A DNA stretch of 64,000 bases from Nostoc paludosum FACHB-159 (GCF_014698835.1 NZ_JACJTU010000011.1:62001-126000), one strand, 5' to 3'; counted from the stretch's first letter, positions 45,154 through 54,784 are shown. Made by a program: numbers and translations. The notes: generated by a model not told the origin, from the letters alone.

Positions 45154-45633
45154 ATGAGCAGCATTCCCCAAATCGGTCAACCAGCACCAGATTTTTCCAC
45201 ACCAGACCAAAATGACAATCCAATAACTCTCTCTGACTTCAGCGGTAAATGGGTTGTGCTTTATTTCTACCCCAAAGATGACACCCCCGGCTGTACTACT
45301 GAAGCCAAAGATTTCAGCGAATTGTATGAAGAGTTCAGCGCACTCGAAGCCAAAATCTTAGGTGTAAGTCCAGATTCTGGTAAATCCCATTGTAAATTTA
45401 TCAGCAAACATAACTTGTCAATTCTCCTCTTAAGCGACCCGGAACATATTTTGATAGAAGCTTATGGTGCTTGGCGCTTAAAGAAGTTTATGGGCAAAGA
45501 ATATATGGGTGTGGCTCGCTCAACTTTTTTGATTTCACCTGATAGAATTATTGCCTATACTTGGCCTAATGTGAAAACTAAAGGTCATGCTCAGGCAGTT
45601 TTAACTAAATTACGGGAATTAGCAGCCACATAA
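45154..45633 (+). CDS. bcp: Peroxiredoxin, BCP/PrxQ type
   Basis: A 159-residue thioredoxin-fold peroxidase. The peroxidatic motif is YFYPKDDTPGCTTEAKDF; a second cysteine lies in SGKSHCKFISKHN rather than five residues after the first, so this is a PrxQ-like enzyme with a variant resolving site. LSDFSGKWVVL and RSTFLISPDRII frame the fold. It reduces H2O2 and alkyl hydroperoxides with thioredoxin. No signal peptide, so cytosolic. Single gene. Confidence 0.93.
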   Translation: MSSIPQIGQPAPDFSTPDQNDNPITLSDFSGKWVVLYFYPKDDTPGCTTEAKDFSELYEEFSALEAKILGVSPDSGKSHCKFISKHNLSILLLSDPEHILIEAYGAWRLKKFMGKEYMGVARSTFLISPDRIIAYTWPNVKTKGHAQAVLTKLRELAAT

Positions 45634-45899
45634 ATGCAACTGGATGCGGGTATAGCAGTGCTAAGTTTTTTGTGAAAGCGTCTCGTAGAGAAGGCGTCTT
45701 GGCGGTAGCCTGTAGCGGGTCTGCGTTAATTTTTACAACTAAGATAGGATCGCTATATAGCAGCCCTATTTGATTTGTGAAAAATATAGAGAAGGAAACG
45801 AACCGCAAAGTACGCAAAGTACGCAAAGGGAAGAAATAGAAATGTAATTTTTACAAATGATTTAGGATTGCTATAGTAGGATATCCAGTTGCATGAACT

Positions 45900-46526
45900 A
45901 TGATTCAAGTTATTCAAGCTCAAAATGTCGGGCTTGCCTATTTAGAGGAAAAATTTAGTCTACAGCTAGCTGAAGATGAGGCGTTATTCACAGAATGGTT
46001 TGAAAATTTACCAGAAATTACAGATTTAGAAAAGCAAGCTTTAGACAAAGTAAAACTTCATTTTCTCCGTTTAGCTAAACATCCTCCTTTGTCAGAAGAA
46101 ACGGTGAAATTAGTAGTTTTATCTCCTTTACTCAGCTTAGCTGGATTTTATGATGAGCCTTTTTATATAAGAGGCGAACAATCAATAAAAATTTCTGCGG
46201 AAGATGAAGGAGAAATTATTAGAGGCAGAATTGATATTTTAGTTATTCAAGAACAATTCTGGGTGTTAGTAATTGAATCTAAAAGGTCTAGTTTTTCTCT
46301 TTTAGAAGCAATACCTCAAGCACTTGTTTATATGCTAGCGAATCCTAGTCAAGATAAACCTACTTTTGGATTAGTAACAAATGGTAGTGATTTTATTTTT
46401 TTGAAACTGACTAAACAAAATCAGCCACAGTATGCTATATCTGACCAATTTACACTTTTGAAACGAAAAAATGAATTGTATCAGGTTCTAAGTATATTAA
46501 AAAATTTGAGTCAAATTTTGAGTTAA
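45900..46526 (+). CDS. Restriction-endonuclease-like PD-(D/E)XK protein
   Basis: A 208-residue product resembling the N-terminal nuclease domain of type I HsdR-like proteins. The catalytic core is GRIDILVIQEQFWVLVIESKR, i.e. D, then E-x-K at the strand end, followed by a helix (LEAIPQALVYMLAN). No helicase, HsdM or HsdS is nearby, so it is an orphan. It ends 3 bp before the cysteine desulfurase ATG, which suggests coupled translation. Cyanobacteria carry many such stand-alone proteins of unknown role. Confidence 0.75.
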   Translation: MIQVIQAQNVGLAYLEEKFSLQLAEDEALFTEWFENLPEITDLEKQALDKVKLHFLRLAKHPPLSEETVKLVVLSPLLSLAGFYDEPFYIRGEQSIKISAEDEGEIIRGRIDILVIQEQFWVLVIESKRSSFSLLEAIPQALVYMLANPSQDKPTFGLVTNGSDFIFLKLTKQNQPQYAISDQFTLLKRKNELYQVLSILKNLSQILS

Positions 46527-46529
46527 TTT

Positions 46530-47705
46530 ATGTCTATTCGCCCTATCTACCTTGATTGCCACGCTACCACACCTGTAGATGAACGGGTACTAGCAGCAAT
46601 GCTCCCCTATTTTACAGAACACTTTGGCAACCCAGCTAGTATTAGTCATGTTTACGGTTGGGAAGCGGAAGCTGCTGTTAAACAAACACGAGAAATTTTA
46701 GCAGCAGCAATTAACGCGACTCCTGAAGAAATTGTTTTCACTAGCGGTGCAACAGAAGCGAATAATTTAGCTATTAAAGGTGTTGCGGAAGCTTATTTTA
46801 AAAAAGGTCAACATATTATTACTGTTGCTACTGAACATAGTGCTGTTCTTGACCCTTGTAATTATCTAAAAACTCTGGGTTTTGAAATTACTATTTTGCC
46901 AGTTAAAAAAGATGGATTAATTGATTTAACTGAGCTAGAAAAAGCTTTCCGTCCAGAGACAATTTTAGTATCGGTGATGGCTGCAAATAACGAAATTGGT
47001 GTGTTGCAACCATTGGCAGAAATTGGGGAAATGTGCCGCGATCGCCAAATCATTTTCCACACCGACGCCGCCCAAGCTATTGGTAAAATTCCCTTGGACG
47101 TGCAAGCGATGAAAATTGACTTAATGTCGCTCACTGCACATAAAATATATGGCCCGAAGGGCATCGGGGCGCTATATGTCCGTAGGCGCAACCCCAGAGT
47201 ACAACTAGCTCCACAGCAGCACGGAGGCGGACACGAGCGGGGAATGCGTTCTGGCACATTGTATACACCGCAAATTGTCGGCTTCGGCAAAGCCGTAGAA
47301 ATCGCTTTGGCAGAACAAGCCACAGAAACGCAACGTCTCACCGAACTCAGACAAAGATTGTGGGAACAACTTTCGCAACTTTCAGGAGTTCATCTCAACG
47401 GACATCCACAAGCGCGATTGGCGGGAAACTTGAATATCAGCGTTGAGGGAGTGGATGGAGCCGCACTTTTGCTAGGATTGCAGCCAGTAATGGCAGTTTC
47501 TTCTGGTTCTGCTTGCTCCTCGACAACCACCGCACCCTCCCATGTTCTCACAGCACTGGGACATTCCCAAAAACTTGCTTATGCATCGGTACGATTTGGT
47601 ATTGGCAGATTTAATACACAAGAAGAAATTGATATTGTAGCGAAACATGCGATCGCCACAATTCAAAGTTTGCGTAATTCCGCTTTTGTGAATTTGGGGA
47701 GTTAG
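46530..47705 (+). CDS. Cysteine desulfurase (NifS/IscS class)
   Basis: A 391-residue PLP-dependent enzyme. IYLDCHATTPVDERVL is the family start, EHSAVLDPC the PLP-stacking His segment, SLTAHKIYGPKGIGALYV holds the PLP lysine (about residue 204), and VSSGSACSSTT holds the catalytic cysteine (about 329) on the group I-type loop. It removes sulfur from cysteine to feed Fe-S clusters and thiolated tRNA. No IscU/SufE is beside it; an orphan nuclease-like gene lies 3 bp upstream. Confidence 0.93.
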   Translation: MSIRPIYLDCHATTPVDERVLAAMLPYFTEHFGNPASISHVYGWEAEAAVKQTREILAAAINATPEEIVFTSGATEANNLAIKGVAEAYFKKGQHIITVATEHSAVLDPCNYLKTLGFEITILPVKKDGLIDLTELEKAFRPETILVSVMAANNEIGVLQPLAEIGEMCRDRQIIFHTDAAQAIGKIPLDVQAMKIDLMSLTAHKIYGPKGIGALYVRRRNPRVQLAPQQHGGGHERGMRSGTLYTPQIVGFGKAVEIALAEQATETQRLTELRQRLWEQLSQLSGVHLNGHPQARLAGNLNISVEGVDGAALLLGLQPVMAVSSGSACSSTTTAPSHVLTALGHSQKLAYASVRFGIGRFNTQEEIDIVAKHAIATIQSLRNSAFVNLGS

Positions 47706-47711
47706 GAGTAG

Positions 47712-47731
47712 AGACGCGATGAATCGCGTCT
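47712..47731. repeat. AGACGCGAT palindromic repeat
   Basis: Arms agacgcgat and atcgcgtct, between the convergent cysteine desulfurase and aldo/keto reductase stops, where it could also help end transcription. Confidence 0.6.
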
Positions 47732-47740
47732 GTACAAGAG

Positions 47741-48697
47741 TTACGGATTTTCGCGGATGAAAGCCTCAATTTCATCTAGTTCTTGCTGATTGAGGCGAAA
47801 ATCTCCAGCACCGATGATGCCTTCCACCTGTTGGGGATTGCGTCCACCAACGATCGCCGCAGTCACCGCCGGATTATTTAAAGTCCAAGCGATCGCCACT
47901 TCACCAGGCGAACGGCCGTGTTTTTCACCAATGTGTCGTAATACTTCCACCAGCTTGAGATTGCGAGATAGACGCGGTTCTTGGAATTCACTGCTGTTCC
48001 TACGCCAATCATCATCTGGGAAATTGGCTACACGTTCAGGTGTCATTTTTCCTGTAAGCAAGCCAGATTGCATTGGTGAATAAACAATTACACCGATATT
48101 GTTTTCCTTGCAGAAAGGCAAAATCTCGTTTTCAACATTAGGTTTGACTAGTGAATATGGCGGTTGCAATGAAGTGACTGGCGCAATGTTCTGGGCACGT
48201 TGTAACTGTTGGACATTAAAGTTTGAAACCCCGATATAGCGAACTTTACCTTCATCTTTTAGCTTGGCGAGAGTTGTCCACCCTTCTTCAATTTCTGGAT
48301 CTGGGTTCGGCCAATGGATTTGGTAAAGGTCAATGGTTTCAATATCCAATCGGCGCAGACTAGCTTCAACCTCCCGCCGTATAGAATCAGCCTTGAGGCT
48401 GTTACCTATTTTGCGGTTTTCATCCCAGATCATTGAGCATTTAGTAAAAATGTAGGGGCGATCGCCTCGACCTTTGAGCGCCTTGGCAACAACCTCCTCC
48501 GAATGTCCCAGACCATAGATAGCTGCGGTGTCAATCCAATTCACGCCCAGATCAAGAGCGCGATTGATTGCTGCCATCGATTCTTCGTCATCCTGCGTTC
48601 CCCAACCAAAAGCCCAGTCACCTCCACCGATCGCCCAAGCACCAAAGCCAATTGGAGTAATGTGAAGCTCTGAATTCCCAAGCTGTTTGGTTTGCAT
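47741..48697 (-). CDS. Aldo/keto reductase
   Basis: A 318-residue TIM-barrel oxidoreductase. The catalytic tetrad is visible as Asp and Tyr in WIDTAAIYGLGHSEE, Lys in YIFTKCS and His in LYQIHWPNPD; the NADPH end has AIVGGRNPQQVEG. It reduces aldehydes or ketones with NADPH. It is divergent from an SDR gene across 220 bp, which suggests a shared promoter region and perhaps a common stress or carbonyl-detoxification role. Confidence 0.93.
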   Translation of the reverse strand: MQTKQLGNSELHITPIGFGAWAIGGGDWAFGWGTQDDEESMAAINRALDLGVNWIDTAAIYGLGHSEEVVAKALKGRGDRPYIFTKCSMIWDENRKIGNSLKADSIRREVEASLRRLDIETIDLYQIHWPNPDPEIEEGWTTLAKLKDEGKVRYIGVSNFNVQQLQRAQNIAPVTSLQPPYSLVKPNVENEILPFCKENNIGVIVYSPMQSGLLTGKMTPERVANFPDDDWRRNSSEFQEPRLSRNLKLVEVLRHIGEKHGRSPGEVAIAWTLNNPAVTAAIVGGRNPQQVEGIIGAGDFRLNQQELDEIEAFIRENP

Positions 48698-48785
48698 ATC
48701 TACTTTTCTCCAAGAATTTTTGAGTCAATTAGTAGTTTAGGCTGCCAATATTGTATCAACCGCTATCTCAGGTGTGAATGACTAC

Positions 48786-48799
48786 TAGTGTAAACACTA
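48786..48799. promoter_or_regulatory. Palindrome in divergent aldo/keto reductase-SDR promoter region
   Basis: TAGTGT-AA-ACACTA is a perfect 6-bp-arm palindrome roughly midway between the two divergent starts, followed by a second dyad, ACACTTGTGT, near 48811. It may be a regulator site for both genes, but no candidate regulator is encoded nearby. Confidence 0.35.
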
Positions 48800-48917
48800 T
48801 AGTTAATCACACTTGTGTAGCATTACTAAATGCTAAATATTGTGTTGAGAGCATACTACATATACACTAGAGTGGCTTGTAAATAGTAGCAGTTGTTAGT
48901 TAAATACAGAGAATAAT

Positions 48918-49658
48918 ATGTCAGAAGATTTAAAAGGCAAAATTGCACTTATTACAGGTGCAAACAAAGGTATTGGCTATGAAATCGCACGCCAACTAGG
49001 TTCTAGAGGTGCTACTGTTCTTGTCGGTGCAAGAGATATCGAACGTGGTGAAGAAGCGGCGAATAAACTTCGTTTAAATAATATCGAAGGCAAAGCAATT
49101 CAACTGGATGTAGTAGACCAAAAGACAATCGACTCCACGACCCAACAAATCGAGAGCGAATTCGGAAAACTTGATATCCTGGTCAACAATGCTGGGATAC
49201 TAAGTGATGGCGATCGCCTTCCACCTAGTCAAGTTGATATTCAAACACTGCGACATACTTATGAGACAAACGTCTTTGGAGTATTTGCAGTCACAAAAGC
49301 CCTGTTGCCACTTTTGAAGAAGTCAACAGCAGGGCGAATAGTAAATATCTCCAGTGGCTTAGGTTCTCTGACTCTAAACTCTGACCCAAATTATGAGTTC
49401 GCCAATTTTAAGCTTGTTGCTTATAACTCATCAAAAACAGCAGTAAACGCCCTCACAGTTTTGTTTGCTGCTGAGTTAAAAGATACCCCAATAAAAGTCA
49501 ATGCCGCTGACCCTGGTTACACAGCAACCGACATCAATCAAAATCAAGGTCACCGCACCATAGAACAGGGAGCCACAGCAGCAGTCAGACTTGCTACCCT
49601 CGCTGATGATGGTTCTACCGGAGGATTTTTTGACGAGAATGGCGTGGTTCCTTGGTAA
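48918..49658 (+). CDS. Short-chain dehydrogenase/reductase (carbonyl-reductase-like)
   Basis: A 246-residue Rossmann-fold SDR. The cofactor loop is ALITGANKGIGYEIARQL, followed by LDILVNNAGIL and the catalytic SGLGSL serine region; the active-site Tyr and Lys lie in YNSSKTAVNAL. The sequence with TGANKGIG and EQGATAAVRLATL resembles NADPH carbonyl reductases. The substrate is unknown. It is divergent from the aldo/keto reductase gene. Confidence 0.92.
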   Translation: MSEDLKGKIALITGANKGIGYEIARQLGSRGATVLVGARDIERGEEAANKLRLNNIEGKAIQLDVVDQKTIDSTTQQIESEFGKLDILVNNAGILSDGDRLPPSQVDIQTLRHTYETNVFGVFAVTKALLPLLKKSTAGRIVNISSGLGSLTLNSDPNYEFANFKLVAYNSSKTAVNALTVLFAAELKDTPIKVNAADPGYTATDINQNQGHRTIEQGATAAVRLATLADDGSTGGFFDENGVVPW

Positions 49659-49830
49659 ACGGGCATAGGGCATTGGGCACTTGTACTGAGCGCAGCCGAA
49701 GTATTGGGCATTGGGAAGAGGGCAAGGGGAAAGACTGATTGCAAGTTTTCTCTTGTCTGTTTTGTTTGTTCCCTTGTCTCCCCATACCCCATACATACCC
49801 CATGCTCCATGCCCTATGCCCCATGCCCAT

Positions 49831-50895
49831 TCAATAAGGATTTGAATCAATCCGTCCTCTTTTAACACTCCTGAGATAGTATCCAGAAGTTGGTCTGTTT
49901 CTTAAGTTGAAGGTGTCGCCACGGGGAACCCTCCAAATTTTGTAGTTGGAAAATGTCAAAGGCGATCGCGGTTCGCATAGTTCCGGCATATGATCGCCTA
50001 GTACAAAGTATGCTGCGCCCCTACCTATCACTTTCACCAGACCGTATTTATCTATAACCACCGACGTACTTTCACTAACTGCAATACCTAAAACACTACT
50101 AGATACACCATCTTTAATTTGACGGGCAATAAAAGCCATAATTCGACCCATTCTTTCTCGTCTGTCAAAGTGTGTATCTACGATGGTTCCTTTCAAATAA
50201 CCCCAGTTCAAAAAGTTGTAAGTAAAAGTAATGTCTCGATAAGGATCTTCGAGTGCATCTCTAGTTTCAATGCCTTTTTCCGAAGAAGCACAAGCATCGT
50301 AAACATACTCACTTTGAATCATTGCACCCGCACTGGTGCCACCAATACCACCTCCCTTCAAATAAACTGACTTAACAGCAGCCTCCAACTTCGTATCTTT
50401 CCAGCTGCGAACGTATTGACATTGGTCGCCACCAGCAAAGAAAATCACATCAGCATTTCTGACTTTTTCAGCAATCTCAGGTTTGTTCGCTTCTTGGCGA
50501 TTGCTAACAATCAAAGTTTCTACTGAGTTTACGCCTTTCATAGCAGAAATTAGGCGATTGTAATCGTGATTACCGTAAGTCCGAATTACAACAACATTAA
50601 CTTTCGTGGCGGAATTAGTACCTCCCCTCACTTCGTTAATCATCCACTGAATAGCATCATCGACATCGGGGCCTCCCCCACCTAAGCTAAGAACCGGGCC
50701 AGCCAAGGAAGGAGAACGGACATCGAAGGAGGGGGAGGGGTGAACATCAACAATGTCGCCCAAAAAATAGCGTTTCCAGTTTGCTATAAAACGGGTTATA
50801 ACGAAGATTCCCATCTTAAACAACTTGATTACTCTACTCTTCAAGCGCCTTGATACATTTGGGAATGCCTTTGTCATACTAAACTTGTGATACAA
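49831..50895 (-). CDS. Cyanophycinase-like peptidase S51
   Basis: The 354-residue product has the S51 signatures: FFAGGDQCQYVRSW, the nucleophile serine in GIGGTSAGAMIQSE and VDTHFDRRERMGRIMAFI with His. Cyanophycinase hydrolyses the storage polymer cyanophycin to beta-Asp-Arg. The length exceeds CphB because of an N-terminal basic, hydrophobic extension of about 70 residues (GIFVITRFIANWKRYF) that may be a membrane anchor or a mis-assigned start; an internal Met lies at residue 28. The substrate could be another isopeptide. Confidence 0.82.
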   Translation of the reverse strand: MYHKFSMTKAFPNVSRRLKSRVIKLFKMGIFVITRFIANWKRYFLGDIVDVHPSPSFDVRSPSLAGPVLSLGGGGPDVDDAIQWMINEVRGGTNSATKVNVVVIRTYGNHDYNRLISAMKGVNSVETLIVSNRQEANKPEIAEKVRNADVIFFAGGDQCQYVRSWKDTKLEAAVKSVYLKGGGIGGTSAGAMIQSEYVYDACASSEKGIETRDALEDPYRDITFTYNFLNWGYLKGTIVDTHFDRRERMGRIMAFIARQIKDGVSSSVLGIAVSESTSVVIDKYGLVKVIGRGAAYFVLGDHMPELCEPRSPLTFSNYKIWRVPRGDTFNLRNRPTSGYYLRSVKRGRIDSNPY

Positions 50896-51210
50896 ACTCC
50901 AAATGTTGCTAAGCTGCTACGCATTTAAACTGCATATTTACTCTTGAGTATCGTCCTTTGCCATTAGTCATTTTTCCTTTATCCAATGACCAATGGACAA
51001 TGACAGTTCTAAAAAAAAATGTGCAATTTAGATGCGCCTTAGCTTAACTCTGGCATCAGAAAGCTTGAAATTCCAGCGTACAGGACTTGTACTGTTTTTT
51101 CACACAAAAAAACGCAGAGTAATTATTTATTCTCTACGTTTTTTTGTTAAAATATCCACATTATTTATGTGGTTTAATTTTTGTTCAGTGCAAACAAAAA
51201 TAAATTAGGA
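50896..51210. other. Intergenic region between peptidase and amylase genes
   Basis: No gene is supported. It holds the upstream region of the cyanophycinase-like gene and a terminator for the GH13 gene at 51106-51145; the rest is plain AT-rich sequence. Confidence 0.55.
51106..51145 (-). terminator. Terminator of the GH13 gene
   Basis: A hairpin with A-tract, cg(c/t)agag stem and matching ctct(a)cg plus T-tract. Read on the minus strand it lies 65 bp after the GH13 stop and ends in seven T residues; it is nearly symmetric. Confidence 0.7.
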
Positions 51211-53064
51211 TTAGGTATTGGTTGTCACTGTCCAGATCCTTCCGTAATTGCTGGGAATATTTACCCAATATTCCGAATAACTGGGAACGCCGATTAAATT
51301 ATTTTGTCCGTGCAGTTCTTCTTGATAATCGCCAGCAATTGGGAACCAGAAAGGTACACTTTGATCGCTATTACCAAAGTTAAGCGCTACTAGGCTAAAC
51401 TTGTTACCGTGTTTGCGAGAGAATAGCAGCACATTTTTAGAATGATAGCGGTCATAATTGTTGTAAAAGAAATGTTCGCCTTCAGTAAACTGGGGTTGCT
51501 GAAGACGCAATTTAATCAGTTTTCGTACTAAAGCAACTACGCTATTGCCGATGGAATCGTAAAAATAATCCCATCGTACAGGTCGAACTAACATTACTCT
51601 GCCAAAACCTTGCTCTGGAAGGTAATAATTTTCACCAAATTCTTGACCTTGCCACAACAAAGGAATACCTTTAGCTGTTAAAATTCCAATCAGGTAAGGC
51701 TGAACTTTGTACCACAGACTACGATTTCCTTCTTGTAATAAATCATTATCACGGGCAATAGTACCAAAGTTACAAACAAAGCGGGAGTGGTCATGATTTT
51801 CTATATATTGAAGCCCCGTCTTAGCGATTTTGTCACCATTTTTTGTAACCTCTGTGGGATAGCCATCAAGACCCAGTTTAAAGCCAAGGTTAGCTAAATC
51901 AGCTTGATTTCCATTAGCTACACTTTTAGCAGCACCTAAAGTTTCATTTTGCCACGTAGAGTTAGTATAAGTTTGTGCCAAAATCTCCTTAGGCCCTTCT
52001 AATTGTTCAGCACATTGAATCAAATTGATAGTGTTATTGTTAAAGAATCTCTGCCAATATTCACCAGCTTCTTTCTTTTCTTTAACAGTTTGGTAAGTAG
52101 TATAAACTAAGTTAGCGTAACCAACTCCTGTAGAACCGTCCCAGTAATTGGGTACACAGTCATATCGGAAACCATCAACATGATAAACTTCTAGCCAATG
52201 ATAGTTGACTGTATAGAAAAAATCTTGGGTAAACTTGCGATTATAGTCTGTACTTTCGCCAAAATAATCTTTGGCAAATGTCCCCATAAAAGGATTGTCA
52301 CGGTATCCTAGTTCTCTGTAAACATAAGAGTAAGGAAAATGATCGCCAGTATGACCATAAACGGCATCTACAATGACAGCAATGTTGTGTTCATGTGCAG
52401 CATCAATCAACTTTTGTAAATCTTTTCTTTTGCCAAATCTCTCATCTACACCAAAGTAGCCGAGTGGTAAAAAACCCCAATCTACTGTTAATGCCACATT
52501 GGAAAGTGGCATGATTTCCAAACAGTTAACTCCCAAATCTTGCAAATAGCCGAGTTTTTCAATTGTTCCGTCAATATTAACGCCGAATTCATCAATCATC
52601 AATTCGTACAGAACAATATCTTTTAAGTTTGGAGTTTTCCAATTTTTTTCGTTCTCGCTCCACTCGTATGGTTGATAGCCGAGTGTAAAAGCAGATAATT
52701 TACCTACACCAAATTCTCTAGCAAAAGGGTCAATAATCCAATCTATTTCTCCCTTATTGGGGTTTTGTAAACAATAACGATAAACATATCTGCCTGGTTC
52801 TCCCCATGCAGATTTGGGGCTAGGTTTTGGTTGAGTATTGATATCTATGCGAGTTGACCAATAATCGCCATACTCTGGATCGATAGAATGGTTTAGTTCA
52901 AATTCTACAGGCTGAATGTCTTGTATAAATTGATCTTTTTCGTGGATAACTTTAACCCTGAGTCGATTCCCATCACTTCGAGAAACCCAAGGAAGAAATA
53001 ATCCAAAATCAACAATACCATTGGTTTCTCTAGCTCCTAGTTTATCTAAAGGGAGCAGTTTCAT
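51211..53064 (-). CDS. GH13 alpha-amylase-family enzyme with N-terminal CBM48-like domain
   Basis: The 617-residue product has an N-terminal beta domain (about 1-125) and a GH13 barrel: VIVDAVYGHTGDHF, the nucleophile Asp in VDGFRYDCVPNYWD, the acid Glu in NLIQCAEQLEGP and the third Asp in YIENHDHSRFVC. It cleaves or rearranges alpha-1,4/1,6-glucan. I chose the ATG at 53064 with GAGGA seven bases upstream; the frame extends six codons to a TTG. It points the same way as the GT4 gene upstream. Substrate specificity (amylase or debranching) is open. Confidence 0.88.
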   Translation of the reverse strand: MKLLPLDKLGARETNGIVDFGLFLPWVSRSDGNRLRVKVIHEKDQFIQDIQPVEFELNHSIDPEYGDYWSTRIDINTQPKPSPKSAWGEPGRYVYRYCLQNPNKGEIDWIIDPFAREFGVGKLSAFTLGYQPYEWSENEKNWKTPNLKDIVLYELMIDEFGVNIDGTIEKLGYLQDLGVNCLEIMPLSNVALTVDWGFLPLGYFGVDERFGKRKDLQKLIDAAHEHNIAVIVDAVYGHTGDHFPYSYVYRELGYRDNPFMGTFAKDYFGESTDYNRKFTQDFFYTVNYHWLEVYHVDGFRYDCVPNYWDGSTGVGYANLVYTTYQTVKEKKEAGEYWQRFFNNNTINLIQCAEQLEGPKEILAQTYTNSTWQNETLGAAKSVANGNQADLANLGFKLGLDGYPTEVTKNGDKIAKTGLQYIENHDHSRFVCNFGTIARDNDLLQEGNRSLWYKVQPYLIGILTAKGIPLLWQGQEFGENYYLPEQGFGRVMLVRPVRWDYFYDSIGNSVVALVRKLIKLRLQQPQFTEGEHFFYNNYDRYHSKNVLLFSRKHGNKFSLVALNFGNSDQSVPFWFPIAGDYQEELHGQNNLIGVPSYSEYWVNIPSNYGRIWTVTTNT

Positions 53065-53371
53065 ATAGTCATCCTCGAACAATTAGGTTTTTTACTGTTT
53101 TTTATTGATTACGAAATTGACAAAATCTCATCCGCGATCGCATTAACTTGCGCTACTCCAGAAATCGGGGTAGCGCCTTTTGTAGATTTATCAAAGGTGA
53201 ATTAAGAATTTATGCAAATTCAAAAAAACTTTTCAATTGGGGGAGTAGCGGATGATGGCGCAGGGGGGATGGGAGTGTGGGGAGAAAGATTTCTTGCCCA
53301 TATTCCCAGACCTCCCACACTTCCTGGTTGCCCCATGCCCAATGCCCCATACCCCATGCCCAATACTTCGG

Positions 53372-53418
53372 CTTCTCTACGAGACGCTACGCGTAGCTTG
53401 CTTCCCCGTAGGGGTACG
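53372..53418 (+). repeat. TACGAGACGC repeat family, copy 3
   Basis: Reads cttctctacgagacgctacg then cgtagcttgcttccccgtag and ggtacg; the best preserved copy in the window. It lies among CCCATGC heptamers in the gap between the GH13 and GT4 genes, a region with no coding potential. Confidence 0.7.
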
Positions 53419-53449
53419 CTCAGTACAAGTGCCCAATGCCCAATCCCCC

Positions 53450-54637
53450 TTACCAGGGAATTTGCGATCGCTCTTGCACAACTCGCGCATATACATCTTC
53501 GGTTTGCTTGGCTAGTTTCGGCCAGCTAAAGCGTCGCTCTAAATCTTCATAAGCATTATCCACCAGCCATTGCCGATAATCTGGATTTTTCAATACTTCC
53601 AAAATTCCCCAGGCTAATGAATCGGCGTTATTTACCCAAGTTACAATACCTGTTTTGGTATGCTGCACTACTTCAGGAAAACCGCCTGTATCAGAAACAA
53701 CTACGGGGACACGAGAAGCAAAGCTTTCTAAAGCCACAATTCCAAAGGGTTCGTAAAGACTGGGAAATACGGCACAATCAGCAACAGTTTGAAATTTATC
53801 TAAGTATTCATCGGAGAGAAAACCAGTAAAATAGCAATGCTGCCAAATTCCCAAATCCCAGGCTTGGCGTTTGAGATGGTCAGTATTTCCACCACCAACG
53901 ATGACAAATTTCACTTTACCTCCCATTTCCCAAAGAATTTTGGGTGCAGCATTTAGTAATATAGGTACACCCTTTTCATAGGTCATGCGACCGAGGTAGT
54001 AAACGATTTTCTCATCGTCGCTGGCAAATTGGCGGCGAAAATCCAGAGCGTGGAAATCTTCGTGGTGTCGTTTTTTTTCCGCTCGGATACCATTATAAAT
54101 AACATCGATTTTGTCCAAAGGACTGTGTAGCGCTCGTTCTACTTCCCGTCGCATATAGTCGCTACAAACAATAATCCGCCAAGCGTTGTAAGCCAGTAAT
54201 GTTTCTTTTCCGTTAATATAACGTTGCGTATCGGTATGGATACCGTTATAACGACCGTATTCCGTAGCGTGAATTGTGGCAATTAGTGGTATTTTAAAAG
54301 TATGCTTGAGAGCGATCGCTGCATCTCCGACTAACCAATCATGGGCATGAATTAAATCAAACGGTCCTTCTTCCAAGATTAACTTTCCGCCATGATCTCC
54401 CATACTTTCGTTGAGATTCACCACCCAGTGGAAAAAGTCATTGCTATGTCCTACCGGTACGCGATGTATATTTACTCCCTCCACCACCTCGTACATCGAT
54501 GCCTGACCGAACTCCACTGTAATCAAATGAACTTCATGCCCTAATTTGACTAGTTCCGGGTACAACTCAGCTACATGACGTGCAATTCCTCCAACTATCC
54601 TGGGTGGAAACTCCCAACTGAGTACCAATATCTTCAT
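53450..54637 (-). CDS. GT4 family glycosyltransferase, glycogen-synthase-like
   Basis: A 395-residue GT-B enzyme. The N-terminus has LSWEFPPRIVGGIARHVAEL, the (K/E)xGG-type loop, and FDLIHAHDWLVGDAAIAL; the donor half has VYYLGRMTYEKGVPILLNA and SLYEPFGIVALESFASRVPVVVSD with a complete EX7E signature. It resembles starch/glycogen-synthase-type GT4 proteins. Because it sits beside a GH13 and a few genes from GH57, glucan metabolism is likely. No signal peptide; cytosolic. Confidence 0.88.
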   Translation of the reverse strand: MKILVLSWEFPPRIVGGIARHVAELYPELVKLGHEVHLITVEFGQASMYEVVEGVNIHRVPVGHSNDFFHWVVNLNESMGDHGGKLILEEGPFDLIHAHDWLVGDAAIALKHTFKIPLIATIHATEYGRYNGIHTDTQRYINGKETLLAYNAWRIIVCSDYMRREVERALHSPLDKIDVIYNGIRAEKKRHHEDFHALDFRRQFASDDEKIVYYLGRMTYEKGVPILLNAAPKILWEMGGKVKFVIVGGGNTDHLKRQAWDLGIWQHCYFTGFLSDEYLDKFQTVADCAVFPSLYEPFGIVALESFASRVPVVVSDTGGFPEVVQHTKTGIVTWVNNADSLAWGILEVLKNPDYRQWLVDNAYEDLERRFSWPKLAKQTEDVYARVVQERSQIPW

Positions 54638-54784
54638 CTGCTAGATTCCCTGAGACTTTACAAATATCTAAAAAACTAGATTTATCTAAAAATACAAGTC
54701 TGCCAATCTTATTGAGTGCATTTACTCATATTTTTAGATTTTTTAACAGTTATTTTGTTAAAGCTTATCAAAGGATAGCAAGTA

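Noticed and set aside
49476-49868. Minus-strand frames between the SDR and cyanophycinase-like genes
   Set aside because: They cover the end of the SDR gene and CCCATGC heptamers only.
53212-53529. Plus-strand frames between the GH13 and GT4 genes
   Set aside because: They consist of CCCATGC heptamers and the TACGAGACGC repeat and overlap the GT4 gene antisense.
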